64,000 nt of DNA from Oxalobacteraceae sp. CFBP 13730 (lineage in GTDB: Bacteria > Pseudomonadota > Gammaproteobacteria > Burkholderiales > Burkholderiaceae_D), in contig JACYUQ010000002.1 of the NCBI GenBank assembly GCA_014841835.1, forward strand, positions 1,054,001 to 1,118,000, read 5' to 3'. The notes beneath the pieces were generated by a model, which saw only the letters and a list, made by a program, of their open reading frames with translations, made no database searches and was not told the origin of the DNA. Made by a program: the position numbers and the translations under genes. This document shows positions 42,716 to 51,724 of this stretch, in pieces; the stretch's first letter is position 1; each line of letters starts with the position of its first letter.

Positions 42716-45457
42716 ATGAATACGAATTTGAAACCAGGCGCACGCGCCGTGCGCGGCGTCCTCCTGGCCTGCGCCGGGACGACCATTGCCCTGGCCAGCC
42801 TGCCTCTCGCCGCGCAAACGCTGCCAGCGACGTCGGCAACTGAATTGCCGCGCGTCGAAGTCACGGGCTCGGCGATCCGCCGTGTGCAGTCTGAAACTGC
42901 GCTCCCAGTGCAAACGATTTCACGTGCCGAGATCGAGAAAACGGGTGTGACCACCGCCGCCGAACTGATGGGGCGCGTGTCGGCCAACAGCAATGGTTTG
43001 ACTGACGGCGCCAGCATCAATGTCGGCGGCGACCAGCGCGGCTTCAACAGCGCCAACCTGCGCGGCATCGGCACCTCGTCGACGCTCGTGCTGCTCAATG
43101 GCCGGCGCATGGCCAACTTTGCGTCGCCCGGCGATGACAGCGGCGTCGACCTGAACAATATTCCGGCCGCCGCCCTCGAGCGCGTCGAAGTGCTGCTCGA
43201 CGGCGCATCGGCGCTGTATGGCACTGATGCCATCGGCGGCGTCATCAACTTCATCACCCGCAAGGATTTCCAGGGACTCGAAGCGAACGTGTACGTCGGC
43301 ACGACGGACGAAGGCGGCGCAGGCAAGCGCACCGCCAGCCTCAGCGCCGGCAAGGGCGTGCTCGAGCGCGATGGCTACAACGTGTTTGCCGTGGCCGACT
43401 TCCAGCGTACCAATCCCCTCAGCACGTCGCAGCGCAGCTTCATTCCTGGCCTGCAGGTCGAGCAGCGCCTCGGCCACCTGCTCTCCAGCTACACCAGCCC
43501 GGCCAATATCCGCCTGACCTCGGCCCAGCGCGATCGCCTGCAGGAGATCGGTTTCACACTGAACGGCCAGCCGATCACGAACCGCCTGATCAACCTGTCG
43601 GTCCCGAATTGCGCGCCGCCGGCCAATGTCTACCTGCCCGAGGGCACCGGCGGCGTCGATGCCTGTACCTATAACTACATGGGTGATACCGAGCTGTATC
43701 CGAAATCCGAAAAAGCCAGCCTGCTCAGTCGCGCCGTCATCAAGCTGGGCGGCTCGCACCAGGCATATGCCGAAGTCGCGCTCAGCCGTGCCAAGACCGA
43801 CTACACCGGCTCGTCGGCACGTGTGACCGGCTACATCGATTATTCGCGCGTGCCGCAACTGGCTGGCACCGGCCTCGACCAACTGGACGACGACATTCCG
43901 GGCGAACTGGAATTGCGCATGCGCCTGAACGAAGCGGGCCAGCGCACCAGCACGCTCACCAGCGAAGGCGTGCGTTTCGTCGTCGGCATGACCGGCACCG
44001 TGGGCGGCTGGGATTACGACACTGCGTACAACCACAGCGTCAACACGGTCAAGGACCGCGATACCCATGGCTACGTGCTGTACAACGAGCTGCTCGAAGG
44101 GATCGCCGACGGCCGCATCAACCCGTTCGGTGCATCGAGCCCGGAAGGCCAGGCGCTGATCGACAGCATCCAGGTCGACGATGTCGTGCGCCGCGCGCGC
44201 GGCACACTCGACGCCGTCGACGTGAAATTTTCACGCGCCCTGATGCCGATGGCGGGCGGCGAGCTGGCGGTGGCCATCGGCGGCGAAGCGCGGCGCGAAA
44301 AGAACCGCTTCACGCCATCGGCCCTGCTACTGAGCGATAACATCAACAATGATGCCGCGCCCGAAGGCGGCCGCGCGACCAGCGACAGCCGCGATGTGGC
44401 TGCGGTGTACGGCGAAGTGCTGATGCCGTTCGCGAAACAGTGGGAAGCGCAGCTGTCGGCACGTTACGACCATTACGAAAACGTGGGCGGCGCGGTCAGT
44501 CCGAAGATCGGTCTGACCTACCGGCCAAGCGAGGCGCTGCTGCTGCGCGGCTCGGCCGGCCGGGGCTTCCGCGCGCCGTCGATGACGGAGCTGTATCGCC
44601 CGACCGTCTACAGCAGCACGGCCACCCTGCCCGATCCGGTCTACTGCGCCACGGTCGAGAACAATTATTCGGACTGCGCCGACAACTGGGACACGCGTCG
44701 CTACAGTAACGAAAACCTGAAGCCCGAGCGCAGCCGCCAGTTCTCGCTGGGCGCCGTGTTTGCAGCCGGCAAGCATGTCAGCGCATCGCTCGACTACTGG
44801 AACATCAAGCGAACGAACCTCATCAGCGAAATCGGCGACGACATCATCCTTGGCAACCTCGCCAAATATGGCGATCTCGTGTATCGCGATGAGGACGGCC
44901 TGATCGACTACATCGAGCTGCGCAAGGACAACCGCGGCGCGCAACTGGCACGCGGCATCGACCTGGCGCTCACGGTGCGCGGGGTCGATACGGCCATCGG
45001 TCGCTTCGGCGGACGCCTGAACGGTACCTATGTGCTGACGTCGGACATCCAGAATGCACCCGGGGACGAATTCGTGAGCAACCTGAACCGCTTCGTGACC
45101 GACGGCGTGGTCCAGCGCTGGCGGCACACGGTGAGCTTCGACTGGGATCGCGGCCCGCTGTCGGCCAGCCTGCAAAATACATTCTCGAGCGGCTACGAAG
45201 ACCAGAATACGGCGATCAATATCGACAACGGCAGCGTGGTGGCGGCCAACCGGGTCAAGCGGTATTCGCTGTGGGATTTGTCGGGCGCGTATGCCGTCGA
45301 TGCACACCTGAAGCTGCGCGTGGGCATCCAGAATCTGTTCGACAAGAGCCCGCCCTATTCCAACCAGGCTTATTACTTCTTGTCGGGATATGACCCCAGC
45401 TATACGGATCCGCGCGGGCGCCGTTTCTATGCCAGCGCCAATTACTCGTTCAGATAG
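42716..45457 (+). CDS. TonB-dependent outer-membrane receptor (substrate unknown)
   Basis: This 913-residue receptor has a signal peptide (about 1-33, ending PLAAQ). Its plug domain (about 45-190) contains VEVTGSAIRR, LRGIGTSSTLVLLNGRRM and ERVEVLLDGASALYGTDAIGGVINFITRK. The long barrel ends with Arg after a FYASANYSF last strand. The VLLNGRRM/YGTDAIGGVIN form is that of the large receptors for carbohydrates, peptides or other non-siderophore ligands in this lineage. No Fur box is visible upstream. It is a single gene; a 12-bp-stem hairpin follows its stop. Confidence 0.9.
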   Translation: MNTNLKPGARAVRGVLLACAGTTIALASLPLAAQTLPATSATELPRVEVTGSAIRRVQSETALPVQTISRAEIEKTGVTTAAELMGRVSANSNGLTDGASINVGGDQRGFNSANLRGIGTSSTLVLLNGRRMANFASPGDDSGVDLNNIPAAALERVEVLLDGASALYGTDAIGGVINFITRKDFQGLEANVYVGTTDEGGAGKRTASLSAGKGVLERDGYNVFAVADFQRTNPLSTSQRSFIPGLQVEQRLGHLLSSYTSPANIRLTSAQRDRLQEIGFTLNGQPITNRLINLSVPNCAPPANVYLPEGTGGVDACTYNYMGDTELYPKSEKASLLSRAVIKLGGSHQAYAEVALSRAKTDYTGSSARVTGYIDYSRVPQLAGTGLDQLDDDIPGELELRMRLNEAGQRTSTLTSEGVRFVVGMTGTVGGWDYDTAYNHSVNTVKDRDTHGYVLYNELLEGIADGRINPFGASSPEGQALIDSIQVDDVVRRARGTLDAVDVKFSRALMPMAGGELAVAIGGEARREKNRFTPSALLLSDNINNDAAPEGGRATSDSRDVAAVYGEVLMPFAKQWEAQLSARYDHYENVGGAVSPKIGLTYRPSEALLLRGSAGRGFRAPSMTELYRPTVYSSTATLPDPVYCATVENNYSDCADNWDTRRYSNENLKPERSRQFSLGAVFAAGKHVSASLDYWNIKRTNLISEIGDDIILGNLAKYGDLVYRDEDGLIDYIELRKDNRGAQLARGIDLALTVRGVDTAIGRFGGRLNGTYVLTSDIQNAPGDEFVSNLNRFVTDGVVQRWRHTVSFDWDRGPLSASLQNTFSSGYEDQNTAINIDNGSVVAANRVKRYSLWDLSGAYAVDAHLKLRVGIQNLFDKSPPYSNQAYYFLSGYDPSYTDPRGRRFYASANYSFR

Positions 45458-45473
45458 CGTCTGATGGCTTGTT

Positions 45474-45503
45474 CCGGGATTTCACCGAGCCGTGAAATCC
45501 CGG
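45474..45503. terminator. Perfect 12-bp stem-loop after the TonB receptor
   Basis: ccgggatttcac (45474-45485) and gtgaaatcccgg (45492-45503) form a perfect stem with a 6-nt loop. There is no T tract, so it may act as a 3'-end stabiliser or a factor-assisted terminator. Confidence 0.6.
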
Positions 45504-45636
45504 ATGTCTGCCAACGCACCCCCCGTTCATCGAGCACTACCTCGCCATGTCGGGAAAACTTACAAGCGTAAATACACTCAGCAGGCGCTAATCATAATCT
45601 CAATCCAAATCAAGCACTTGCAAATTAATTAAGATG

Positions 45637-45652
45637 TGGCACGGTTACTGCT
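45637..45652 (+). promoter_or_regulatory. Sigma-54 (-24/-12) promoter of the PEP-CTERM gene
   Basis: TGGCACGGTTACTGCT fits the RpoN consensus, with GG and GC exactly ten bases apart and TGGCACG intact. It lies 33 bp upstream of the ATG. An inverted repeat, ttacaagcgtaa (45560-45571), 66 bp further upstream could be the activator site. Confidence 0.75.
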
Positions 45653-45684
45653 AGTTACAAGGCTCACACTAACCGGAGAATACC

Positions 45685-46281
45685 ATGTCGCTGCGTTCCC
45701 TGAAAAATCTGCTTGTCGGTTTGTCACTGCTGGTTTGCACATCTGCATTTGCCGTACCAATTGTGGTCGATGTGGCCGGGGTCCAGAGTTTCGGCGCTGC
45801 AGGAGCCGCCGGAAACACGGTACTCAACGTAAATGTGGGCGCAGGCTCGCGTATTACCGGAATTGCCTACGATGTCAACGTGACGGCATTCACACCGAGC
45901 TGGCTGTCCGAGATCGGCCTGTATTTCGGCGATTCGGCACAGTCAACGGGCGTGTTTTTCACGCCGGGTTTCGAAGACGCGAATCCGGGCACGGGCAGCT
46001 ATGCCGATTCAGCCGACCTGATTGCCCTGGGCTTTGATTTCGAGGTTGGCGCCGATGGCATCCTTCGTCTGGAGTTCTTCGAAGATTTCAATGATGCGGC
46101 AATATCGCCGGACGGTATCTGGAACTTCGGCACGATCACCTTCGATGTGACCGGAGATAACGTGCCTGTCGATCCGGGCACCGCCATCCCCGAGCCGGCA
46201 ACTGGCATGCTGCTGGGCGCCGGCCTGGCGCTGATGGGCTTGACCGCGCGTCGCCGTCGCACTGGCGCGCGGGCGGCATAA
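45685..46281 (+). CDS. PEP-CTERM sorting-domain exported protein
   Basis: This 198-residue exported protein has a signal peptide (1-23, ending TSAFA). The middle (about 25-165) is beta-rich and Gly/Asp/Asn-rich, with almost no Lys. It ends with a full PEP-CTERM signal: IPEPATGM, a hydrophobic helix and a final RRRR cluster. Such proteins are processed by exosortase (EpsH/XrtA) and linked to exopolysaccharide and floc or biofilm formation. accggagaa precedes the ATG, and a sigma-54 promoter lies upstream. The exosortase genes are not in this window. The specific role of the middle domain is unknown. Confidence 0.9.
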   Translation: MSLRSLKNLLVGLSLLVCTSAFAVPIVVDVAGVQSFGAAGAAGNTVLNVNVGAGSRITGIAYDVNVTAFTPSWLSEIGLYFGDSAQSTGVFFTPGFEDANPGTGSYADSADLIALGFDFEVGADGILRLEFFEDFNDAAISPDGIWNFGTITFDVTGDNVPVDPGTAIPEPATGMLLGAGLALMGLTARRRRTGARAA

Positions 46282-46305
46282 GCAGCAACCTGGCGCAGTC
46301 GCGCG

Positions 46306-46704
46306 TCAGCTGCGTCGGGGGGACCCGTTCTCGATACGCACCAGCCTCCAGCAATCATCCATCTTGAAGAAGTACGACACCAGGTAATCGGTGTCGGACC
46401 TCGCCAGATCGACCCGCGCCGTCGATGCAGTTACCTCTTCCAGCTGCATGACGAGCGCGTTGTCCTTGCGCTCCTGCACCAGTGGCATGACGGGAAATTC
46501 AGCCGACCCGATTGTGGTGAAACTGCGCTGCACTGTCTCGTCGCTGGAAAATCGCTGGATGAAAAATGAAATGTCCTGGGCCGGACAAACGGACGCCGAC
46601 GTGGTCGCGGGCGCATCCGACTGCGGATTCAACTGCGCCGCCTGGCCATGGCCTGCTGCCATCAGCATCAGCAGCGCGAAGCTTAGCTTGTCCAAACCAC
46701 CCAC
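46306..46704 (-). CDS. Small exported hypothetical protein
   Basis: This 132-residue protein starts at a GTG (46702-46704) chosen because gggaggt lies directly upstream; a longer open frame extends further but lacks such a site. A signal peptide (about 1-20, LSFALLMLMAAGHGQAA) precedes a globular domain with a conserved-looking C-terminus (DYLVSYFFKMDDCWRLVRIENGS). The latter resembles the end of NTF2/DUF4440-like folds, but I do not recognise the family. It converges on the PEP-CTERM gene with a 24-bp gap. Confidence 0.55.
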   Translation of the reverse strand: MGGLDKLSFALLMLMAAGHGQAAQLNPQSDAPATTSASVCPAQDISFFIQRFSSDETVQRSFTTIGSAEFPVMPLVQERKDNALVMQLEEVTASTARVDLARSDTDYLVSYFFKMDDCWRLVRIENGSPRRS

Positions 46705-47066
46705 ATTGACCTCCCCGATCGATTCCCTCAGAAATAGCGCGCCGCGACCAAGCCGGCTGGCAGCCGATGAATCGACCGCCGCGCTTGCCTCGCAACCAAT
46801 GCCCAAGTCTATCAGAAGAGCAATGGCGTCCTGAACACGGGCGGCCAGGTCACCTTGACAGGTCGTCATCACGAAAAATGGAACGTGCATCAGCTGTTCT
46901 GTCGCCATACAGGAACGAAAATCCTCTGACACCCGACATTTCTGCACACGATTGCATTGTCATGCCTCAAATGCAACGGATAAGCTGGCATTATGTGAAA
47001 GATTAGACATGAACGTCTGCAGCGCTCACGGGCGTCAGGCACAGAAAATCGCACGGCTTTGACAGA
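46705..47066. other. Divergent upstream region of the hypothetical and the GGDEF-EAL genes
   Basis: This 362-bp gap lies between two divergent starts. An open minus-strand frame continues through 46705-46947 ahead of the GTG at 46704 but looks non-coding. Promoters for both genes should lie here; none is clear enough to mark. Confidence 0.35.
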
Positions 47067-49277
47067 ATGACGATGAATCGATTTCGAACTACCGGACTCC
47101 CGGCCAGCATCCGGGGCACGTTGCCCGCTCATCTTGACGCTTCCCCCACCACCCCTCCCCACCGCCCCCGCTTGCTGCTGGTCGACGACGAGCCGCGCGT
47201 ACTGGCCTCGCTGCAGGAAATGCTCAAAGGTAGCGGCTACGCCATCACGACGGCCGACAGCGGGACCGCCGCGCTGGCGTGCCTGGCAGAGATGCGCTTC
47301 GATCTGGTGCTGCTCGACCTCTTGATGATGGATGTCGATGGCCACCAGGTCATGGACTTCATCAACCAGCGCGACAACAAGGCCGACGTCATCGTTGTCA
47401 GTGGTACCGTCGGGATCGATTCGGCCATCGGCGCCCTGAAGCGCGGCGCCCACGATTACCTGCGCAAGCCGTTCAGCCGCGAAGAATTGCTGCGCACGGT
47501 CGAAAACGCGCTCAAGCAGCGTGACCTGCAGCAGATCAACCGTCGCATGGTGGCAGCGCTCGCGCTGTCCGAGAAAAAATACCGTTATCTGGTCGACGCC
47601 TCGCCCGACATGATCTACATGCTCGGTCATGAAGGCCGCTTTACCTACGTGAATGACCGTGCGTGCCAGATGCTGGGCTATGAACGCGAAGAGCTGCTGG
47701 GCCAGCACTACACGGCGCTGCTGCATGCCGAAGACCACGAGCGCGCACTGTATGTGTTCAACGAGCGGCGTGTCGGCGAGCGGGCCTCGCGTGACGTCGA
47801 GCTGCGCGTAACGTGCCGGGCCAGCCCGATGCACGGACACGCCACCGTCGCCGACACATCCGTGATGACGATCTCGCTCAACGCGATCGGCATGCACCGC
47901 GAAAAACGCGATCCGCACACGCCGACCTATGTCGGCACCTACGGCATCGCGCGCGACGTCAGCGCGCGCAAGCGTGCCGAGGCCGTTATCCATCACCAGG
48001 CGTACCACGACATCCTGACAGACCTGCCCAACCGCGTGCTGTTCAAGGACCGGCTCGGCCTGGCGATGCTGCAGGCCCGCCGCAAGCGCGCCGAACTGGC
48101 GGTCATGTTCATCGACCTGGACCGCTTCAAGCTCGTCAACGACACACTCGGCCACGGCCACGGCGACAAGTTGCTGCAGCAAGTGGCGCAGCGCCTGAAG
48201 GATTGCCTGCGCAAGGGTGACACGCTGGCGCGCCAGGGTGGCGACGAATTCACGATCGTGCTGCCCGATCTGCGCTCGCGCGACGATGCGCGCGTGGTTG
48301 CCGACAAGTTCATCGAGCAGCTGCATCAGCCATTCGACCTGGCCGGCACCGAAGTGCATATTTCCGCATCGATCGGCGTGGCCATCTACCCCGAGCACGG
48401 CGAGTCGATCGACGAGCTGCTGCGCAATGCCGACATCGCGATGTACCGCGTGAAGGACCTCGGGAAGAACGGCCATGCGTTCTACGATCCGTCGATGCAC
48501 GACGCGCTGCACCAGAACGTCGCGCTCGAACAGCATCTGCGCCGCGCACTCGAGCGCAACGAGCTCGAAATGTATTACCAGCCGCAGATCGACGCTGCCA
48601 GTGGCCGCATCATCGGCGCCGAGGCGCTGATGCGCTGGAACCATCCGGTGCGCGGCCTGATCATGCCCGCCGAGTTCCTGCCGTTCGCCGAAGAAAGCGG
48701 CCTGATCGTGCCGATCTCGGAGTGGATGATCGACACCCTGTGCCGCGACATGGCGCAATGGGGCACGGACGGTGCGAACCCGTTGACGCTGTCGCTGAAT
48801 CTGTCGCCACATTATCTCGACCACAGCAAATTTTTCGAAACGATGCGCAATGCCCTGGAGCGCTACGACATCGGCCCCGGGCGGATCGCGGTCGAGATCA
48901 CCGAAAACATCTGCATCCGCAATCCGCAGTACGCGATCGAGCAGCTCAAAAAGCTCGGGCAGCTGGGTGTCTCGGTGGCCATCGACGATTTCGGTACCGG
49001 CTATTCGTCGCTCGCGTATCTGCACCGGTTTCCGATCCAGACCATCAAGATCGACCAGTCATTCGTGCAGCAGATCAGCGACGAGGATGGGCATTACCCG
49101 GTGGTGCTGGCGATTATTTCGATTTCACGCGGCCTGAATCTGGACCTGGTCGCCGAGGGCGTGGAAACCGAGGCGCAGGCACGCTATCTGCGCGCGCATG
49201 GGTGTTCGACGATGCAGGGCTTTTTGTTTCATCGGCCGATGCCGTTGGGGGGCTTTGTCAACGTGCTCAATTCGTAG
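47067..49277 (+). CDS. Receiver-PAS-GGDEF-EAL protein (cyclic-di-GMP turnover)
   Basis: This 736-residue cytoplasmic signalling protein has a receiver (about 35-150, phospho-Asp84 and Lys in LRKPF), then PAS with a PAC end (about 165-310). A GGDEF domain carries the intact GGDEF motif at residues 391-395, and an EAL domain (about 485-735) carries EAL at 519-521 and DDFGTGYSS. Both catalytic motifs are intact, so it could make and break cyclic-di-GMP; such bifunctional proteins often favour one activity in vivo. The N-terminal receiver means an unlinked histidine kinase should control it. No kinase lies adjacent. Confidence 0.92.
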   Translation: MTMNRFRTTGLPASIRGTLPAHLDASPTTPPHRPRLLLVDDEPRVLASLQEMLKGSGYAITTADSGTAALACLAEMRFDLVLLDLLMMDVDGHQVMDFINQRDNKADVIVVSGTVGIDSAIGALKRGAHDYLRKPFSREELLRTVENALKQRDLQQINRRMVAALALSEKKYRYLVDASPDMIYMLGHEGRFTYVNDRACQMLGYEREELLGQHYTALLHAEDHERALYVFNERRVGERASRDVELRVTCRASPMHGHATVADTSVMTISLNAIGMHREKRDPHTPTYVGTYGIARDVSARKRAEAVIHHQAYHDILTDLPNRVLFKDRLGLAMLQARRKRAELAVMFIDLDRFKLVNDTLGHGHGDKLLQQVAQRLKDCLRKGDTLARQGGDEFTIVLPDLRSRDDARVVADKFIEQLHQPFDLAGTEVHISASIGVAIYPEHGESIDELLRNADIAMYRVKDLGKNGHAFYDPSMHDALHQNVALEQHLRRALERNELEMYYQPQIDAASGRIIGAEALMRWNHPVRGLIMPAEFLPFAEESGLIVPISEWMIDTLCRDMAQWGTDGANPLTLSLNLSPHYLDHSKFFETMRNALERYDIGPGRIAVEITENICIRNPQYAIEQLKKLGQLGVSVAIDDFGTGYSSLAYLHRFPIQTIKIDQSFVQQISDEDGHYPVVLAIISISRGLNLDLVAEGVETEAQARYLRAHGCSTMQGFLFHRPMPLGGFVNVLNS

Positions 49278-49453
49278 CATTTTGGCACCACGGCCCGCAA
49301 TCTTACCATGGGGTGCAGTCCCTCCAGCCACATCGTGTCCTGCAGCCTTGGACCTGGGCACCGAAGCGCTGATCCGACAGCACCGTCTATGCCGATTGCA
49401 TGTCGACTCCCGCCAATGTTCCAGCGATGGCGTACGGCCGGCTCGCGGGCTTG

Positions 49454-50242
49454 TTACTGGTTTTTTGGCCGTGGCCGCAATACTTTCTCAACGAAGCGGG
49501 CCGTTTGACCTGCCTGACTAGAAAAGGCGCGCCGGCCCTTGAAGGCAGGGCAAGCATGGGCGGCGGCCATCAGCCAGGGCGACCTGCCGCCTCCGTCGGC
49601 ACCTTGGCCGGGATCCATCATGTATCCGATCCTCTCGGCAATGACTTCGTTGCGGAGCAGGTCAATAACTTTGAGCGAGCTACCCGCAATCCAGTAACGA
49701 CGATCATCGGCTGTCGAAATATCCTCATAAGTAACGCCATAGCGTGGTGCTGGCTCACTTGTAGGGCTGGACACCAGTACCACTCTGAAATAAGCCTTCA
49801 AATAGCGTGGGTCCTTCAAACCTGGTTGTTCGATGAACCCTGTGTAGCGATATCGTTTCCCATCCTTAGGGTCACTGGCGTCCACGTACATATATCCAAC
49901 TTGCCTCTGAAGAGGAGCGATCCGCCCTTCTGCGCGCTCAATATGGCCAGGCAAATCATGGTGCGCCCTAAGAAAACTCTCAATATAGCCATCTCCGGTA
50001 AGGTCTCTCCCATACGGATCATCAAGGACGAACTGTTGGCTGTAGTTGATGTCGCGAGAACGAATCTTCAGTAGCAGCAGACCATCCACATCCTCGACGG
50101 TCCTTTTGATTGTCTCTCCAGCCATATTGCAACGCTGCTGGAACAGCGTTCGCGCCACTGCCATATCTTTGGGTTCTGCATAAACATGTGACGTTATGCT
50201 CGATAGAATCAATGCAACAGCAATTCCAATTAGCACCAACAT
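49454..50242 (-). CDS. Exported hypothetical protein
   Basis: This 262-residue protein has a signal peptide (about 1-22, ITSHVYA) and two cysteines in the mature part (QQRCNMAG and HACPAF). Regular beta-type segments follow (YFRVVLVSSPTSEPAPRYGVTYEDIS, YWIAGSSLKVIDLLRNEVIAERIGYMMD). It ends in a short basic tail. I do not recognise the family; similar proteins of unknown function seem to occur in related bacteria. The first half of the gene is visibly more AT-rich than the window average. No ribosome site is clear before the ATG, and there is no operon partner. Confidence 0.6.
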   Translation of the reverse strand: MLVLIGIAVALILSSITSHVYAEPKDMAVARTLFQQRCNMAGETIKRTVEDVDGLLLLKIRSRDINYSQQFVLDDPYGRDLTGDGYIESFLRAHHDLPGHIERAEGRIAPLQRQVGYMYVDASDPKDGKRYRYTGFIEQPGLKDPRYLKAYFRVVLVSSPTSEPAPRYGVTYEDISTADDRRYWIAGSSLKVIDLLRNEVIAERIGYMMDPGQGADGGGRSPWLMAAAHACPAFKGRRAFSSQAGQTARFVEKVLRPRPKNQ

Positions 50243-50684
50243 ATTTTTTTCTTGATCGTCACGAGACCTTCGGCATTCTTAATTGACACGCATAAAAAGT
50301 GCGCCAATTCCTGGTAATGAATCTTGACGCTGCAAAGACAACCCCATTTTTATGGTTTGACGACTAAGAAGAACGGCATCATCGAGAACATCAACAACCT
50401 GGCCTGCTCATGAAAAGGCCGACGAAGCGGATAAGTAAAGACGCAGATATATCCTAACGGAAAATTTCTGGAAATTACTCACCGATTGTCGCAAGGCATG
50501 TTGTAAATTTTCAGTTCCTGCAATCGTTTCCTCGTCGCAGTACGGCTTTGTTTCGTGCAAAACCGATGCTCGATGAATGGACTGCCGGCTTTTCGCCGCG
50601 ATCATTCCCTTGACGTTGATCCACCCAGTAAGCTGATTCACGCAACAAAGCCCGTACCACGCAATCCTTGGACGACACGGGCAC
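50243..50684. other. AT-rich gap without a supported gene
   Basis: This 442-bp stretch has lower GC than its surroundings. A minus-strand open frame (50408-50707) overlaps the end of the Bug gene and has no ribosome site, so it was not called. No repeat or hairpin stands out. Confidence 0.35.
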
Positions 50685-51671
50685 TCACTCCCCCGTGATC
50701 TTCGCATCCTTCACAAATTTGCCCCACGTCTGATATTCCTTGCTCGTATGCGCTGCCAGTTCCTGCGGCGTCATGTAGACCGCGTACGCACCCTGCTCCT
50801 GCGCCTTGCGCTTGAATGCATCGGTCGCCATGATTTTCTTGATTTCGCCAGTCAGCTTGTCCACGATCGGCTTGGGCGTATTGGCGGGCGCATACACGGC
50901 AAACCACGAGCTCACGTCCAGCTTCTCGTACCCTTTGATCGTCGCCGTCGTCGGCACGTTGGGCAGACTCGGCAGCGCAACGTTGCCGGTCACAGCTATG
51001 GCGCGCAGCTTGCCGGACCGGATGTGGGCCAGTAGCGGCGGCGCTGTCGTGAAGGTCATCTCGACGTTACCACCCAGCAAATCGGTAATCGCCGGACCCG
51101 TACCTTTGTACGGTACGTGAGCGATATTCGTGCCGCTCATCTGATTGAGCATTTCACCTGTCACGTGCTGCAGCGAGCCATTGCCGGAGGATGCGTAATT
51201 GAGTTTGCCGGGGTGTGCCTTGGCATAGCTGACCAGTTCGGGCAAGGTCTTGATCGGCAGATCGGGCCGCACGACGAACACTTGCGGCGCCACGATCAGG
51301 TTCGCAACCGGGGTGAAGTCCTTGATCGGATCGAATCCGGCCTTGACCACGTGCGGCGTGATGACGTGAAAGCCCGAGTACTGCACCAGCAAGGTATAGC
51401 CATCCGGCCTGGCCCGTTTGACGGCCGACGCAGCGATCGCGCCCGCCCCGCCCGGCCGGTTTTCGACGACGACCGGTTTGCCCAATGCCTTGGACAGCGG
51501 ATCGGAAATCATGCGCGCGGCCAGGTCGGTCGTGCCGCCTGGCGCTGCCGACACCATCAGCGTGATGGCGCGCGCGGGATAGTTATCCTGTGCGTGCGCG
51601 CCGATGCAGACAAGTGCTGCGCCGACGACGAGCATACTGGCGCGCATGCGCAGCGAATGAATCGATTTCAT
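50685..51671 (-). CDS. Bug-family (TctC-like) periplasmic solute-binding protein
   Basis: This 328-residue exported protein has a signal peptide (about 1-27, ending GAHAQ) and the Bug pattern: YPARAITLMVSAAPGGTTDLAARM, NRPGGAGAIAAS, and VPYKGTGPAITDLLGGNVEM. It is the last gene of the PrpD-LysR-CaiB-HMGL operon, 53 bp after the lyase, with caggagacacc before the ATG. It probably binds the acid that this operon degrades, either for uptake or for sensing. No TctAB membrane genes accompany it. Confidence 0.9.
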   Translation of the reverse strand: MKSIHSLRMRASMLVVGAALVCIGAHAQDNYPARAITLMVSAAPGGTTDLAARMISDPLSKALGKPVVVENRPGGAGAIAASAVKRARPDGYTLLVQYSGFHVITPHVVKAGFDPIKDFTPVANLIVAPQVFVVRPDLPIKTLPELVSYAKAHPGKLNYASSGNGSLQHVTGEMLNQMSGTNIAHVPYKGTGPAITDLLGGNVEMTFTTAPPLLAHIRSGKLRAIAVTGNVALPSLPNVPTTATIKGYEKLDVSSWFAVYAPANTPKPIVDKLTGEIKKIMATDAFKRKAQEQGAYAVYMTPQELAAHTSKEYQTWGKFVKDAKITGE

Positions 51672-51724
51672 GGTGTCTCCTGAATTATTAAAATAGTTTT
51701 TTGCATACCGGCGATGGCCTGGGT

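Noticed and set aside
49280..49300. tggcaccacggcccgc as a second sigma-54 promoter
   Set aside because: GG and GC are 11 bases apart, not 10, and no plus-strand gene follows.
50408..50707. 99-codon minus-strand frame at the end of the Bug gene
   Set aside because: It overlaps the Bug gene, has no start signals and shows no recognisable motif.
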